From CAWFGW01 sp963849955 (GTDB lineage: Bacteria; Bacteroidota; Bacteroidia; Cytophagales; JAAEPT01), in NCBI GenBank assembly GCA_963849955.1, contig CAWKJU010000009.1:733522-797521 (forward strand): 64,000 nucleotides of DNA, in the 5' to 3' direction. The notes below the pieces were generated by a model. The model had not been told where the DNA came from. It did no database searches and saw only the letters and a program-made list of their open reading frames with translations. Positions 46,114 to 54,359 of this stretch are shown here, one piece after another; position 1 is the first letter of the stretch, and every line of letters starts with the position of its first letter. A program made the position numbers and the translations under genes.

Positions 46114-47343
46114 ATGAAAACTCAACTTATTTCAACTGATGAGGTTGGATTTCAACCTCTTGGTTTGGCTACTGTCATTCCTTTTTTTAAAGAACATAGC
46201 GATTTGGATGTCATCGATTATTGGTATTCTCAAACAGCACCTAATCCGATGAGTGATTTTATTGCTTTTTCTGTCCCCACATTCGGAGCTATTGAAACTT
46301 CTGTGAAGTTATCCAAATCACTACGTAATCAAGGGTATTCCAATCCCATAGTGTTTTACAACCAATATGCTACTGTGCAACCAGATTCATTTTTATTGGA
46401 TGAAAAATGTTATGTCGTCAATGGGGAATTTGAAACCGTTCTTGAAGAAATGTTCAATACCTATAAAAAAGGTGAAAAACTAGATGATTTAGAATTTGTT
46501 TACAGTTTGACCAACAGAAACCCATCAAAAAATCTAAAAAGAAAAAAATTTAATATCCCTGACCGTTCAATGCTTCCTGCACTTAGTAACTATGCTTACA
46601 AAGACGGAAAATTAGTCGGGAATATTGAAACAATGAGAGGTTGTGCTCACGGGTGTACCTATTGTTCTGTCTTTGCAGCTTATGAGAAGCGCGTAATAAA
46701 GATTCCTGAAGATATTGTTCTCGGAGATATTGATCAAGTAGTCAATATGGGGGCTACACATATCACCTTTATTGATGCTGATTTTTTTTCTACAGGTAAA
46801 CGAGGAGTGCGTATAATTGAACAAATGCACGCAAAACACCCCCACTTAACATTCGATATTACCTTGCGCTTAGACGATGTGGTTCGTTACCGAGAATTTT
46901 TCCCAGAGCTCAAATCGTATGGTTGCACGGAAGTAACGAGTGCTTTTGAGTTTCCCTCTGATCATGTATTAAAAGAGTTTGACAAACGAATTACTATAAA
47001 AGACATGAATGAAGGACTTAGGTTGCTCCAGAACACGGGTCTTAAAATAGTTCCTACATTCATTAGTTATAACCCTTGGTCAAACACTGAGGATATGATC
47101 AATTTTGGGAATTATCTTAACGAAAACAACCTCATGGAAGATATTGATGATATGCAATTAAAAACTAGGCTTCTGCTCTATAAAGGCTCTCCTCTACTCC
47201 AAAATGAAACAATCAAAAAATTAAAATTGGTAGATAAAGGATATTATTTTGATTGGGAACACCCTGATTCTGTAGTTGATGAAATGCATAAAAACACCGT
47301 AGGAGATACTGAAATAGGTATGCGTTGCTGTATAAAAGGTTGA
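46114..47343 (+). CDS. Radical SAM protein, ArsL-like (RCC-K tail)
   Basis: A 409-residue radical SAM enzyme. Residues 1-150 resemble a degenerate B12-binding Rossmann fold (FQPLGLATVIPFF, FIAFSVPTFGAI). The [4Fe-4S] motif is C177-x3-C181-x2-C184 in RGCAHGCTYC. The protein ends RCCIKG (404-409). From memory, ArsL of the arsinothricin pathway in Burkholderia gladioli, which adds the 3-amino-3-carboxypropyl group of SAM to arsenic, carries an RCCLKC tail; here Leu is Ile and the last Cys is Gly. The gene lies between an ArsM-like methyltransferase and an ATP-grasp ligase (3 bp gap), consistent with a biosynthetic operon. ArsS of arsenosugar synthesis is shorter and lacks this N-terminal domain, so it fits less well. 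Confidence 0.75.
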   Translation: MKTQLISTDEVGFQPLGLATVIPFFKEHSDLDVIDYWYSQTAPNPMSDFIAFSVPTFGAIETSVKLSKSLRNQGYSNPIVFYNQYATVQPDSFLLDEKCYVVNGEFETVLEEMFNTYKKGEKLDDLEFVYSLTNRNPSKNLKRKKFNIPDRSMLPALSNYAYKDGKLVGNIETMRGCAHGCTYCSVFAAYEKRVIKIPEDIVLGDIDQVVNMGATHITFIDADFFSTGKRGVRIIEQMHAKHPHLTFDITLRLDDVVRYREFFPELKSYGCTEVTSAFEFPSDHVLKEFDKRITIKDMNEGLRLLQNTGLKIVPTFISYNPWSNTEDMINFGNYLNENNLMEDIDDMQLKTRLLLYKGSPLLQNETIKKLKLVDKGYYFDWEHPDSVVDEMHKNTVGDTEIGMRCCIKG

Positions 47344-47346
47344 ATT

Positions 47347-48594
47347 ATGGAAAAATTTGGAATAATCATAGATGGGTATTCAAGCGGTAAGTTTTATCCT
47401 GAATACTTTAGATCACATGAAATAGTATGCCTACATATACAGAGTAAAGTAAACATTCCTGAATTTGTTAAGGGATGTTTTTGTTCTGGCAGCTATAAAG
47501 ATACGTTTATCAACGAAAATTTTGAAGAAACAGTCAACTGGATCAAAGACCACGGGAAGCCTAGCTTCATCATCCCTGGGTGTGAAATAGGAGTAAACTT
47601 GGCAGATAAATTATCTGACCAATTCAATCTCACTTTACGAAACCCGTTGGCAACCTCTGAAGCTAGGAGGGATAAATATTTAATGCAGGAAAAAATTAAA
47701 AGTGCTGGATTACGCTCAATTAAACAAGAAGTATTTCAAGGCAGTGATAAAGCAGCTCAGTGGATTCAAGCAAATCAAGTAACATATCCTTTAGTTGTAA
47801 AACCATTACACAGCACATCTGGGGACGGCTTTCACTTATGTAAAAATGAAGGCGATGTAGAAAAGGCTTTTGAGATTGAACTAAACAGAGAAAACCTCCT
47901 TAATATTCAAAACACTAGTCTTTTAGTGCAGGAGTTTATTGAAGGAACAGAGTATGTTATAGATACGGTTAGTCTTCAAGGTGAAATTACTGTTACGGAT
48001 ATTATCAAATATCAAAAACGTATCGGAAAATATGGAGGAACGATTTATGAACGTTGCATCTTTATGGATACTGATAATCCAGAAATGAGCGCTACAATTG
48101 AGTATACTAAAAAAATTCTCAACGCATTACAAATTTATAACGGACCTGCTCACACTGAAATTATCGTAGATAAAAAAGGACCAGTGCTTATTGAAACAGG
48201 TTCTCGGCCTGCTGGCTGTATGTTAGATTTAGATTTTATCCGTAATGCTTATGGTCATAATCAACTTGAACTATCTGGATTACTATACGCTGATTCAAAT
48301 GCTTACACAGCAGCGACAAAAGAGATCAATAAAAAAATAAAAAAACCCTCTTTTTTAGTATTGTACAGCCAAGTTGAGGCAGGAGTAGTCAAATCAATTG
48401 ACTTTTCTAAAGTTGAAAATAGTGACGTCCATGTGAAAACAGACTTACAAATAGCTGTTGGAAAATATATTGATGAACCTAAAAACCTTTCAGAAGCACA
48501 TGCAATTGTATACTTACAAGGCGATGAAAAAGAGATGGATAAACTCTCAAATGAATTAATTAATTCACCCCAACAATTTGTAGAACTAAACTAA
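47347..48594 (+). CDS. ATP-grasp L-amino acid ligase-like protein
   Basis: A 415-residue ATP-grasp enzyme of the BacD/RizA-type dipeptide ligase group. Seen: ARRDKYLMQEKIKSAGL (start of the central domain), VVKPLHSTSGDGFHLC (ATP-binding loop), LVQEFIEGTEYVIDTVS, VTDIIKYQK (typical of L-amino acid ligases) and HTEIIVDKKGPVLIETGSRP (metal-binding Glu and Arg). These enzymes activate a carboxylate with ATP and join it to an amino acid through an acyl phosphate. ATG at 47347 is 3 bp after the radical SAM stop. In this operon it may attach a proteinogenic amino acid to the radical SAM product, as RizB does in rhizocticin synthesis. The substrate is inferred. Confidence 0.82.
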   Translation: MEKFGIIIDGYSSGKFYPEYFRSHEIVCLHIQSKVNIPEFVKGCFCSGSYKDTFINENFEETVNWIKDHGKPSFIIPGCEIGVNLADKLSDQFNLTLRNPLATSEARRDKYLMQEKIKSAGLRSIKQEVFQGSDKAAQWIQANQVTYPLVVKPLHSTSGDGFHLCKNEGDVEKAFEIELNRENLLNIQNTSLLVQEFIEGTEYVIDTVSLQGEITVTDIIKYQKRIGKYGGTIYERCIFMDTDNPEMSATIEYTKKILNALQIYNGPAHTEIIVDKKGPVLIETGSRPAGCMLDLDFIRNAYGHNQLELSGLLYADSNAYTAATKEINKKIKKPSFLVLYSQVEAGVVKSIDFSKVENSDVHVKTDLQIAVGKYIDEPKNLSEAHAIVYLQGDEKEMDKLSNELINSPQQFVELN

Positions 48595-48607
48595 ACATAT
48601 ATCATAT

Positions 48608-49360
48608 ATGGTAACCGTTGACGAAAAATATTTAAACCTTACAGCCAAACTATGTAAAGAGGTTAAAGACGCCAGTTATAAACTAAGTAACCTTTCTTAC
48701 AAAAGCCACTATAATTGGGATGTCCTTGAAATTGGTTGTGGAACAGGCGTAGATGTTTTAAGAATAGCTAAAATGCTTCCCGAAAGTCAAATACTAGGAA
48801 TAGATTTTGACGCTAAACTTATAGAGTATGCAAAAGAAAAATCACTGGATTCAGGATTAACTAATACCACTTTAGTTCAACAAGATTTGTATGATTTGAA
48901 AGCTGTTCAAGCTTATGACTTCATTAGAGCAGAAAGAGTAATACAACACCTCCCAAACATTGACAAAGCTTTTGATATTATATCAAAAGCTCTTAAGCCT
49001 TCCGGAAGGTTGACCATAATAGACGCCAACTGGAGTAAACTTGAATGTGCAGCCTTTACTAAGGCACAAAACTTAATCGTTCAAGATATCTATACAGAAC
49101 AGTTAATTAATAAGGTCAACAAAGAGTTTCTTGAACAGCAGTTTCAAAGAGTGGAAATTAGTAATGTAAAAACAGAGTTAATTAACATTGGTCTATCCAC
49201 GGAGGACTATTTGAATGCAAGCCAATTTGAAAAACTAATCAAACCCAAGTTATCACAAATTGAAGCAGATCAAATGTTGCACAACATTAATTTACTAAAT
49301 GATGTAGAGGTAATAGGGATGATTGAAATGATTGTTACCACAGGTACTAAATCAAACTAG
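48608..49360 (+). CDS. Class I SAM-dependent methyltransferase
   Basis: A 250-residue methyltransferase with SAM motif I VLEIGCGTGVDVLRIA (about 40-55), an acidic motif II (ILGIDFDAKLIEYA), FIRAERVIQHL (motif IV region) and LKPSGRLTIIDA. It lacks the ArsM cysteine set, so it is not a second arsenic methyltransferase by sequence; it could methylate N, O or C on the final compound. It begins 13 bp after the ATP-grasp gene and ends 71 bp before a strong bidirectional terminator, so it is the last gene of the operon. Confidence 0.8.
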   Translation: MVTVDEKYLNLTAKLCKEVKDASYKLSNLSYKSHYNWDVLEIGCGTGVDVLRIAKMLPESQILGIDFDAKLIEYAKEKSLDSGLTNTTLVQQDLYDLKAVQAYDFIRAERVIQHLPNIDKAFDIISKALKPSGRLTIIDANWSKLECAAFTKAQNLIVQDIYTEQLINKVNKEFLEQQFQRVEISNVKTELINIGLSTEDYLNASQFEKLIKPKLSQIEADQMLHNINLLNDVEVIGMIEMIVTTGTKSN

Positions 49361-49431
49361 CTCTTATCATAAAGTCAGCTATTAACGGGAGCTAAAAAAA
49401 CTTTTTTCAATTCTCTTTTCTTGAAAAACAA

Positions 49432-49463
49432 AAAGCCTTCTTAATAATTATTAAGAAGGCTTT
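49432..49463. terminator. Bidirectional intrinsic terminator
   Basis: A perfect 32 bp palindrome (AAAGCCTTCTTAATAA and its complement), with A/T tracts on both sides. It ends the plus-strand operon and the minus-strand tRNA transcript. Confidence 0.85.
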
Positions 49464-49467
49464 ATTG

Positions 49468-49541
49468 TGGTCCCACCTGGACTCGAACCAGGGACCACCT
49501 GATTATGAGTCAGGTGCTCTAACCAGCTGAGCTATAGGACC
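49468..49541 (-). tRNA. tRNA with CAT anticodon (Met elongator, or Ile2)
   Basis: Minus-strand 74 nt cloverleaf: acceptor GGTCCTA pairs with TGGGACC, D arm AGCTCAGCTGGTTAGAGC, anticodon arm CTGACTCATAATCAG (anticodon CAT), T arm CCTGGTTCGAGTCCAGG, discriminator A. No CCA is encoded. CAT anticodons occur in elongator Met and lysidine-modified Ile2 tRNAs; I favour Met but the choice is not certain. An initiator is unlikely, since position 1 pairs. Confidence 0.93.
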
Positions 49542-49650
49542 AGAAGCACAAGTGCCTCAGTATTTATATCCCCCGAAAGGGCTGGTTATTTTCAGTATGT
49601 ATGTTCCCAAATCGTTCATTGGGGTCGCAATATTAAGTATATCATTGTAA
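49496..49650 (+). repeat. Right direct repeat (tRNA anticodon/D arm plus 5' flank)
   Basis: Partner of 44002-44157, same orientation, 5.49 kb away. The spacing between the tRNA part and the conserved 50 bp block is 70 bp here and 71 bp in the left copy, which shows true co-linearity. The block (49601-49650) lies upstream of the tRNA on its own strand. Confidence 0.75.
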
Positions 49651-49741
49651 ATAGACAAGTGAACGAGGAATTCTAAGCACTTTTTTTTTCATGCGTTGCT
49701 TTAAAGCTTTATAAAAGTGAAAAAATGGTCATATTTGGGGA

Positions 49742-50368
49742 ATGGATTTTAAGAAAATAAAAAACATCATATTCGATTTGGGGGATGTCATCATCAACAT
49801 TGACCCACCTCGCACTTACCAAGCTTTTGCTGACTTAAAAGGAATTACTTTAGAGGAAACTTACAAAATTGTGGATGATAATGCCTTTTTTGACAAATAC
49901 GATAAAGGTCATTTTTCAGATCAAGGGTTTATAGATTATGTAAGGGAAAAACTTGAGGTATCGAACTCGGACCAAGAGATTGTTGCTGCTTGGAATGCTT
50001 TGTTGTTAGACATGCCTAAAGAACGCATTGAGCGCATTCAAGAGCTAAGTAAAAAATACACTATCTATCTTTTGAGTAATACTTGTTCGCTTCACATCAT
50101 AGAGGTGAACAACATACTCTACAAATCAGCTGGCGTGAAGGATTTAAAAGACCTTTTCACAACGGCTTACTTCTCTTTTGATTTAGGGTTAAGAAAGCCT
50201 GATAAAACCATTTATATTAAAGTGCTTGATGATGCTAATATTAAAGCTGACGAAACACTTTTTCTTGATGACAACCTTCAAAATATTGAAGCAGCACAAT
50301 CACTTGGAATTCATTGTATTCACGTTCAAAAACCAACAACTATGTTGGAGTATTTAAAAGATGCGTAA
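49742..50368 (+). CDS. HAD-family phosphatase, YihX-like
   Basis: A 208-residue haloacid dehalogenase-superfamily hydrolase. Motif I is IIFDLGDVIIN (nucleophile Asp ~12, second position Gly as in the YihX group), motif II is LLSNTC, motif III lies around LGLRKPD (Lys) and motif IV is LFLDDNLQN. The cap is a short helical insertion. It dephosphorylates small sugar phosphates in relatives such as alpha-glucose-1-phosphatase. It overlaps the following site-2 protease gene by 8 bp. Confidence 0.85.
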   Translation: MDFKKIKNIIFDLGDVIINIDPPRTYQAFADLKGITLEETYKIVDDNAFFDKYDKGHFSDQGFIDYVREKLEVSNSDQEIVAAWNALLLDMPKERIERIQELSKKYTIYLLSNTCSLHIIEVNNILYKSAGVKDLKDLFTTAYFSFDLGLRKPDKTIYIKVLDDANIKADETLFLDDNLQNIEAAQSLGIHCIHVQKPTTMLEYLKDA

Positions 50369-51527
50369 AGAAACAAAAACCTTACTGATACAACTACTAC
50401 TATTTATTGTAACAGTTTTCACCACATCTATAGCGGGCGCTGAGTACACCAATTTTGAAACAGCTAAACTGCTTAATGGTAGTAAAGATATTACTGACAA
50501 TTTTTGGTTATTTGTTAGTACTGGGCTCTATTATTCCATTCCTTTTTTAGGAGTACTGACGATACATGAATTTGGTCATTATTTTATGGCAAAGTATCAT
50601 CATCTAAAAGTAACGCTCCCCTACTATATCCCTATTTGGTTTCCAGGAATTTTTTCCTTCGGCACAATGGGTGCAGTTATTAAATTGAAACAACCAACTC
50701 AAAGTAAACTACAGTTTTTTGATGTAGGCATTGCTGGACCTTTAGCTGGGTTTGTTGCTGCAATCATTCTTTTATGGTATGGTTTTACCCACCTACCCGC
50801 TTATGAGAATATTACTCAAATTCATCCAGAGTATGCGAAACACATTGCAGAACACGGGGTTAACTATGCCTCTCATGCTCTAAATGAATCAAAAAAGGAA
50901 GGCATGATGATCTTAAGTTTCGGTGACAATATTTTATTTTGGTTGTTTAAGAATTATGTTGCCCCCCATCCTGAAGATGTTCCACCTGCTTTTGAATTGA
51001 TGCACTATCCTTATTTAATGGCAGGTTATTTAGCGTTATTCTTTACTGCGCTTAACCTGCTACCTATTGGACAATTAGATGGAGGTCATATACTTTATGG
51101 ATTATTCGGAAAGAAAGCTTCTGACACCATTTCAACATGGGTCTTTACTGTGTTTGTCTCATGGGCTGGCATCGGTTTTTTATCTCCTTATACACCTGGC
51201 AATGAGTTAATGTGGCGACTCCCACTATATGGCTTTTTTATGTATATCTTATTCACTTCTGTATTCGAATCAAAAGCTACAGCCTTAACATTTGGACTAG
51301 GTGTTTTTGCTTTTCAGTTTTTAATTGGATTTATATTCCCTGGATTTGAAGGTTATAATGGGTGGTTAGTTTTTGCACTCATTATCTCAAAAGTTTTGGG
51401 AACAAAACATCCACAAGCTTACATAGAAGAACCATTAGACAACAAGAGAAAAGTATTAGGTTGGTTAGCCTTAATCATATTTGTATTATGTTTTAGCCCA
51501 AGACCTTTTATGGCTGAAGTGTTTTAA
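50361..51527 (+). CDS. Site-2 protease family (M50) membrane metalloprotease
   Basis: A 388-residue polytopic protease. The zinc-binding motif HEFGH lies in a membrane helix at about residues 68-73, and the third ligand is in LLPIGQLDGGHILYG (about 229-243), the classic NxxPxxxLDG motif. About eight hydrophobic helices are visible. No PDZ domain is seen. Such proteins cleave transmembrane helices of regulators, for example anti-sigma factors; the substrate is unknown. It is translationally coupled to the HAD gene and converges with the T9SS cargo gene (4 bp overlap). Confidence 0.87.
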   Translation: MRKETKTLLIQLLLFIVTVFTTSIAGAEYTNFETAKLLNGSKDITDNFWLFVSTGLYYSIPFLGVLTIHEFGHYFMAKYHHLKVTLPYYIPIWFPGIFSFGTMGAVIKLKQPTQSKLQFFDVGIAGPLAGFVAAIILLWYGFTHLPAYENITQIHPEYAKHIAEHGVNYASHALNESKKEGMMILSFGDNILFWLFKNYVAPHPEDVPPAFELMHYPYLMAGYLALFFTALNLLPIGQLDGGHILYGLFGKKASDTISTWVFTVFVSWAGIGFLSPYTPGNELMWRLPLYGFFMYILFTSVFESKATALTFGLGVFAFQFLIGFIFPGFEGYNGWLVFALIISKVLGTKHPQAYIEEPLDNKRKVLGWLALIIFVLCFSPRPFMAEVF

Positions 51528-53494
51528 TGATAAATTATCATTTTCTTTGTCTGTGAAAACACTCCATTGAATACTTGTAAAAAGTAAATACCGGGATTAA
51601 GCCTATCTGTTTCAATGATTGTTTTTTCTTTTATTTGGTCAAAGTTGTCATGTAATACAATATTACCTGTGACATCAAACATTTGAAATGACTTACAAGC
51701 ACCATCAATTTTTATTTTATAATCTGCTGGATTAGGATATACATCAATTGAATTCAACTTATCATTTATTATAAGGTCATCTACCCCTACTAGAAGATCA
51801 TCCATACCTACAGCAAAATCGTAACCAAATTTTGGACGAATCATAGGTGTTCCATAAAAATTAAAAGCTCTAGGATTCTCCCATTTACCTGTTGAATGCT
51901 CGTAAAATCGAGTTCTGTTATCTTGACTAAAGTCAGCCCCAATTTTCACTACTTTGTTATTAATGTTCTGTCCCCAACCAACATAAAAATAGCCTGCTTC
52001 AATAATTGTTGCCGGAATTTCAATTTTAGTGAATTGACCAAAATTTTCTCCATAAGAAATAACTTTCCGTATTTTTTTTAGATATAACTCTTCAACAGTA
52101 GCACCACGTACTTCGGGTAAAGACTTCCAAACTTTAATATCAATACTAGTACCTCTTATATCAAAACCCGCTCTAGACCAATATATATATATAGCAGTTA
52201 ATGTGTCTCTGGTTTTCATTTCGAATTCATAGGCAATTTCGAAATACCCACTATATTCTAATTTTATTCCACCTTCAGCAGTACCATCATCATAAGCGAA
52301 ATAATTTGATAAATAATTAGTTTCAGAAATAGAGTCATTCGTTTTCAAAATCTCTACTTGATCGGTACCACTTAACGTTACTTGATAATTCAAAGCAAAA
52401 TTGGTTTGTTTATAGTCCTCTATAGCACTCGTTATCGCTTGTTGATTTGGAGTCCAAGAAATATCAACGGTTGTGTCAGCTTCAATTGTTCCGCCAGCGG
52501 GTAAACCTGAAGCTTGTTTTACTTGATCAAAAACGACTGGTGAGCCATTACTCGCAGAAGACACTTTAACATACATTGTATCTCTTAAATTTGCTTTATT
52601 TGAAAGATTGGAGTAACCAGTAGTTACTTGGTTTGAAAGGTAACTTAATGGACTCACCTGAAATTGACGGTAAGGAACTGCATAAAAATCATTTAATAAA
52701 GGTGATAATTGATTTCCAAAAGCAAAGTCTTGAATATTTTTAGTAACTCGACCAGAATCAAGATAAATATAATCCACACTCCAAATACTATAATTACCAT
52801 CCAAAGTACCATAACTAGTGAATTTAAATTGAAAAGCATCATGAAAAAATAAAGAGTCTGTCAGCTGAATCTGCTTATAAGTAAACACGTTTTTGCCCAC
52901 ACCATAATTAGTCTTAATTTCTGGATCAGTATTTAAGAACGGCCATACTTTTACCCATACTGAATCTTTATTTAGAAAAAACAATTTCAAAGTATCCCCT
53001 TGATTTAAACTAGGAGTTTGTGCTGGATGATGAGAACCTTTTTGCCAATAAAAGCTAAAAGCAAGGTGAGATGAGGAATCTAAAGCACTTATATCTATCG
53101 GTTTTGATATTAAATAATCAGCTTCACCTCGAGGATTAGCGCTTGTACCGTTAAGTGGGGATGTAGGAAAAACATAAGGAAAACCATCGGCCATTATACC
53201 ATCAAATGTAGCTACATTTAATGAGGGAGGGTTGACAGCATAATTATTGTTTACTAACACGCCTCCTTCATTTAACCAATGTGAAGTATCAGGAGATGCG
53301 CCACTTGTTGAAAAATCATCAATAAAAGGGAGCTGTAAAGTGTCTATCGTAGAAGCTGCAATACGTAAGTTGGCACCATCATTTTGTGCTCTGTTATAGT
53401 CAAAACTCAATCCCGTTGTAGTTGATTGGGCTTGAACAAGGTTAATAAATAAAAATAAACCCAAAAAAAAGATTAGTTTTCTCATATTTAACAT
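51524..53494 (-). CDS. Secreted protein with T9SS type A sorting domain
   Basis: A ~656-residue secreted protein. The signal peptide starts at MRKLIFFLGLFLFINLVQAQ; ATG 53494 (TGATG junction with the PASTA gene) or ATG 53485 are both plausible, while the TTG before them is less likely. The mature part is beta-rich with no enzyme motif recognised; early segments (FIDDFSTSGASPDTSHW) resemble those of other large Bacteroidota surface proteins. The C-terminal ~75 residues form a type A T9SS domain, from DVYPNPADYKIKI to TKKMIIYH. It ends a minus-strand run with ApbC, NifU and PASTA genes but has no evident functional link to them. Confidence 0.82.
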   Translation of the reverse strand: MLNMRKLIFFLGLFLFINLVQAQSTTTGLSFDYNRAQNDGANLRIAASTIDTLQLPFIDDFSTSGASPDTSHWLNEGGVLVNNNYAVNPPSLNVATFDGIMADGFPYVFPTSPLNGTSANPRGEADYLISKPIDISALDSSSHLAFSFYWQKGSHHPAQTPSLNQGDTLKLFFLNKDSVWVKVWPFLNTDPEIKTNYGVGKNVFTYKQIQLTDSLFFHDAFQFKFTSYGTLDGNYSIWSVDYIYLDSGRVTKNIQDFAFGNQLSPLLNDFYAVPYRQFQVSPLSYLSNQVTTGYSNLSNKANLRDTMYVKVSSASNGSPVVFDQVKQASGLPAGGTIEADTTVDISWTPNQQAITSAIEDYKQTNFALNYQVTLSGTDQVEILKTNDSISETNYLSNYFAYDDGTAEGGIKLEYSGYFEIAYEFEMKTRDTLTAIYIYWSRAGFDIRGTSIDIKVWKSLPEVRGATVEELYLKKIRKVISYGENFGQFTKIEIPATIIEAGYFYVGWGQNINNKVVKIGADFSQDNRTRFYEHSTGKWENPRAFNFYGTPMIRPKFGYDFAVGMDDLLVGVDDLIINDKLNSIDVYPNPADYKIKIDGACKSFQMFDVTGNIVLHDNFDQIKEKTIIETDRLNPGIYFLQVFNGVFSQTKKMIIYH

Positions 53495-54093
53495 CAATTA
53501 TTAAGAGTATCATTTCCTGCCTCTACTCCTCTACCAATTTCTAATCTTACTTTATCTCCTAAATATAATTCATCACCAACTTCTATGCGCTTATCACCTT
53601 TATATATCGCTTCTACATAATCCCTATAAGGACTATCTACTACATCTACCTGTCCAATTTCTAAACCCAAGTTTGCCAAATTAATTTTTACTTGGCTTAT
53701 ATAAGTTTTTTGGATTTTGTTTAATACAGCTTCAGTGATTTTAATTTTTGGTCGATCAGGCATATTTAAGGTCAAATAAATTCTTCGTCCTTCTTTTACC
53801 TCAGCTTTTGGTGAGGGCATTTGACTAACAACAGAATTCACATCATGTTTTTCAGAATAAACGGTATCTGAAACTTCAAAACGTAAATTTAATTCCTCAA
53901 GCTTAAGCTGAACTTCCTCTAATGAAAGGTTATTCAAATTAGGAACTTCTATTACTTGACCATGTTTTGTATAATCAGTTAAATAGGAATTAAAAAAATA
54001 TACAAGTCCAATTATACTGACCAGAATTATTAGACCAAAGTGAACCAAGATGCTCCACCATGACTTACCTGAAAAATAATCTAGTACCTTCAT
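53494..54093 (-). CDS. Membrane-anchored PASTA-domain protein
   Basis: A 199-residue protein: a short cytoplasmic segment, one membrane helix (about residues 14-34, WSILVHFGLIILVSIIGLVYFF) and two PASTA-like repeats, the first at about 47-112 (VPNLNNLSLEEVQLKLEEL ... VVSQMPSPKAEVKEGRRIYLTL), the second at about 113-190. PASTA domains bind peptidoglycan fragments in PBPs and PknB kinases. Here no kinase domain is attached, as is usual for this Bacteroidota protein. It shares a 1 bp overlap with the NifU gene. Confidence 0.85.
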   Translation of the reverse strand: MKVLDYFSGKSWWSILVHFGLIILVSIIGLVYFFNSYLTDYTKHGQVIEVPNLNNLSLEEVQLKLEELNLRFEVSDTVYSEKHDVNSVVSQMPSPKAEVKEGRRIYLTLNMPDRPKIKITEAVLNKIQKTYISQVKINLANLGLEIGQVDVVDSPYRDYVEAIYKGDKRIEVGDELYLGDKVRLEIGRGVEAGNDTLNN

Positions 54094-54359
54094 TAAAATT
54101 GCATTTCTGTTAAGTTAATCGCTTCCACCCTTCTAATTTGTGGAATTGCCTTTTTAATCGCTTCTTCTACACCTGCTTTTAAAGTCATTGGTGCCATTGA
54201 ACAGGAACCACATGCTCCTAATAGTTCAATTTTTACCACTCCTTCATTAGTGATTTCAACGATTTTAGCATCTCCTCCATCTGCCATTAAATATGGTCTA
54301 ATGTTGTCTATCGCTTTTTCTACTTCAGCGTAAAGTTCTTGTGTAATTTCTAAACTCAT
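54093..54359 (-). CDS. NifU C-terminal-like Fe-S scaffold protein
   Basis: An 88-residue protein consisting of a single NifU C-terminal domain. It has the IRPYLMADGGDAKIVE opening and the cluster-binding GACGSCSMAPMTLK motif (Cys-x-x-Cys). It carries a Fe-S cluster for transfer to target proteins, like NfuA-type scaffolds. It is translationally coupled (ATGA) to the ApbC/Mrp gene upstream, which also works in Fe-S assembly. Confidence 0.92.
   Translation of the reverse strand: MSLEITQELYAEVEKAIDNIRPYLMADGGDAKIVEITNEGVVKIELLGACGSCSMAPMTLKAGVEEAIKKAIPQIRRVEAINLTEMQF

Noticed and set aside
47341..47343. TGA after RCCIKG as selenocysteine in the radical SAM gene
   Set aside because: The next gene starts 3 bp later and the frame beyond TGA gives no family-like tail; an ordinary stop is simpler.
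46114..47343. ArsS (arsenosugar radical SAM) as identity of the radical SAM protein
   Set aside because: It is longer, has a B12-binding-like N-terminal region with the Cys motif at residue 177, and ends in RCC-K, which fits ArsL-type proteins better.
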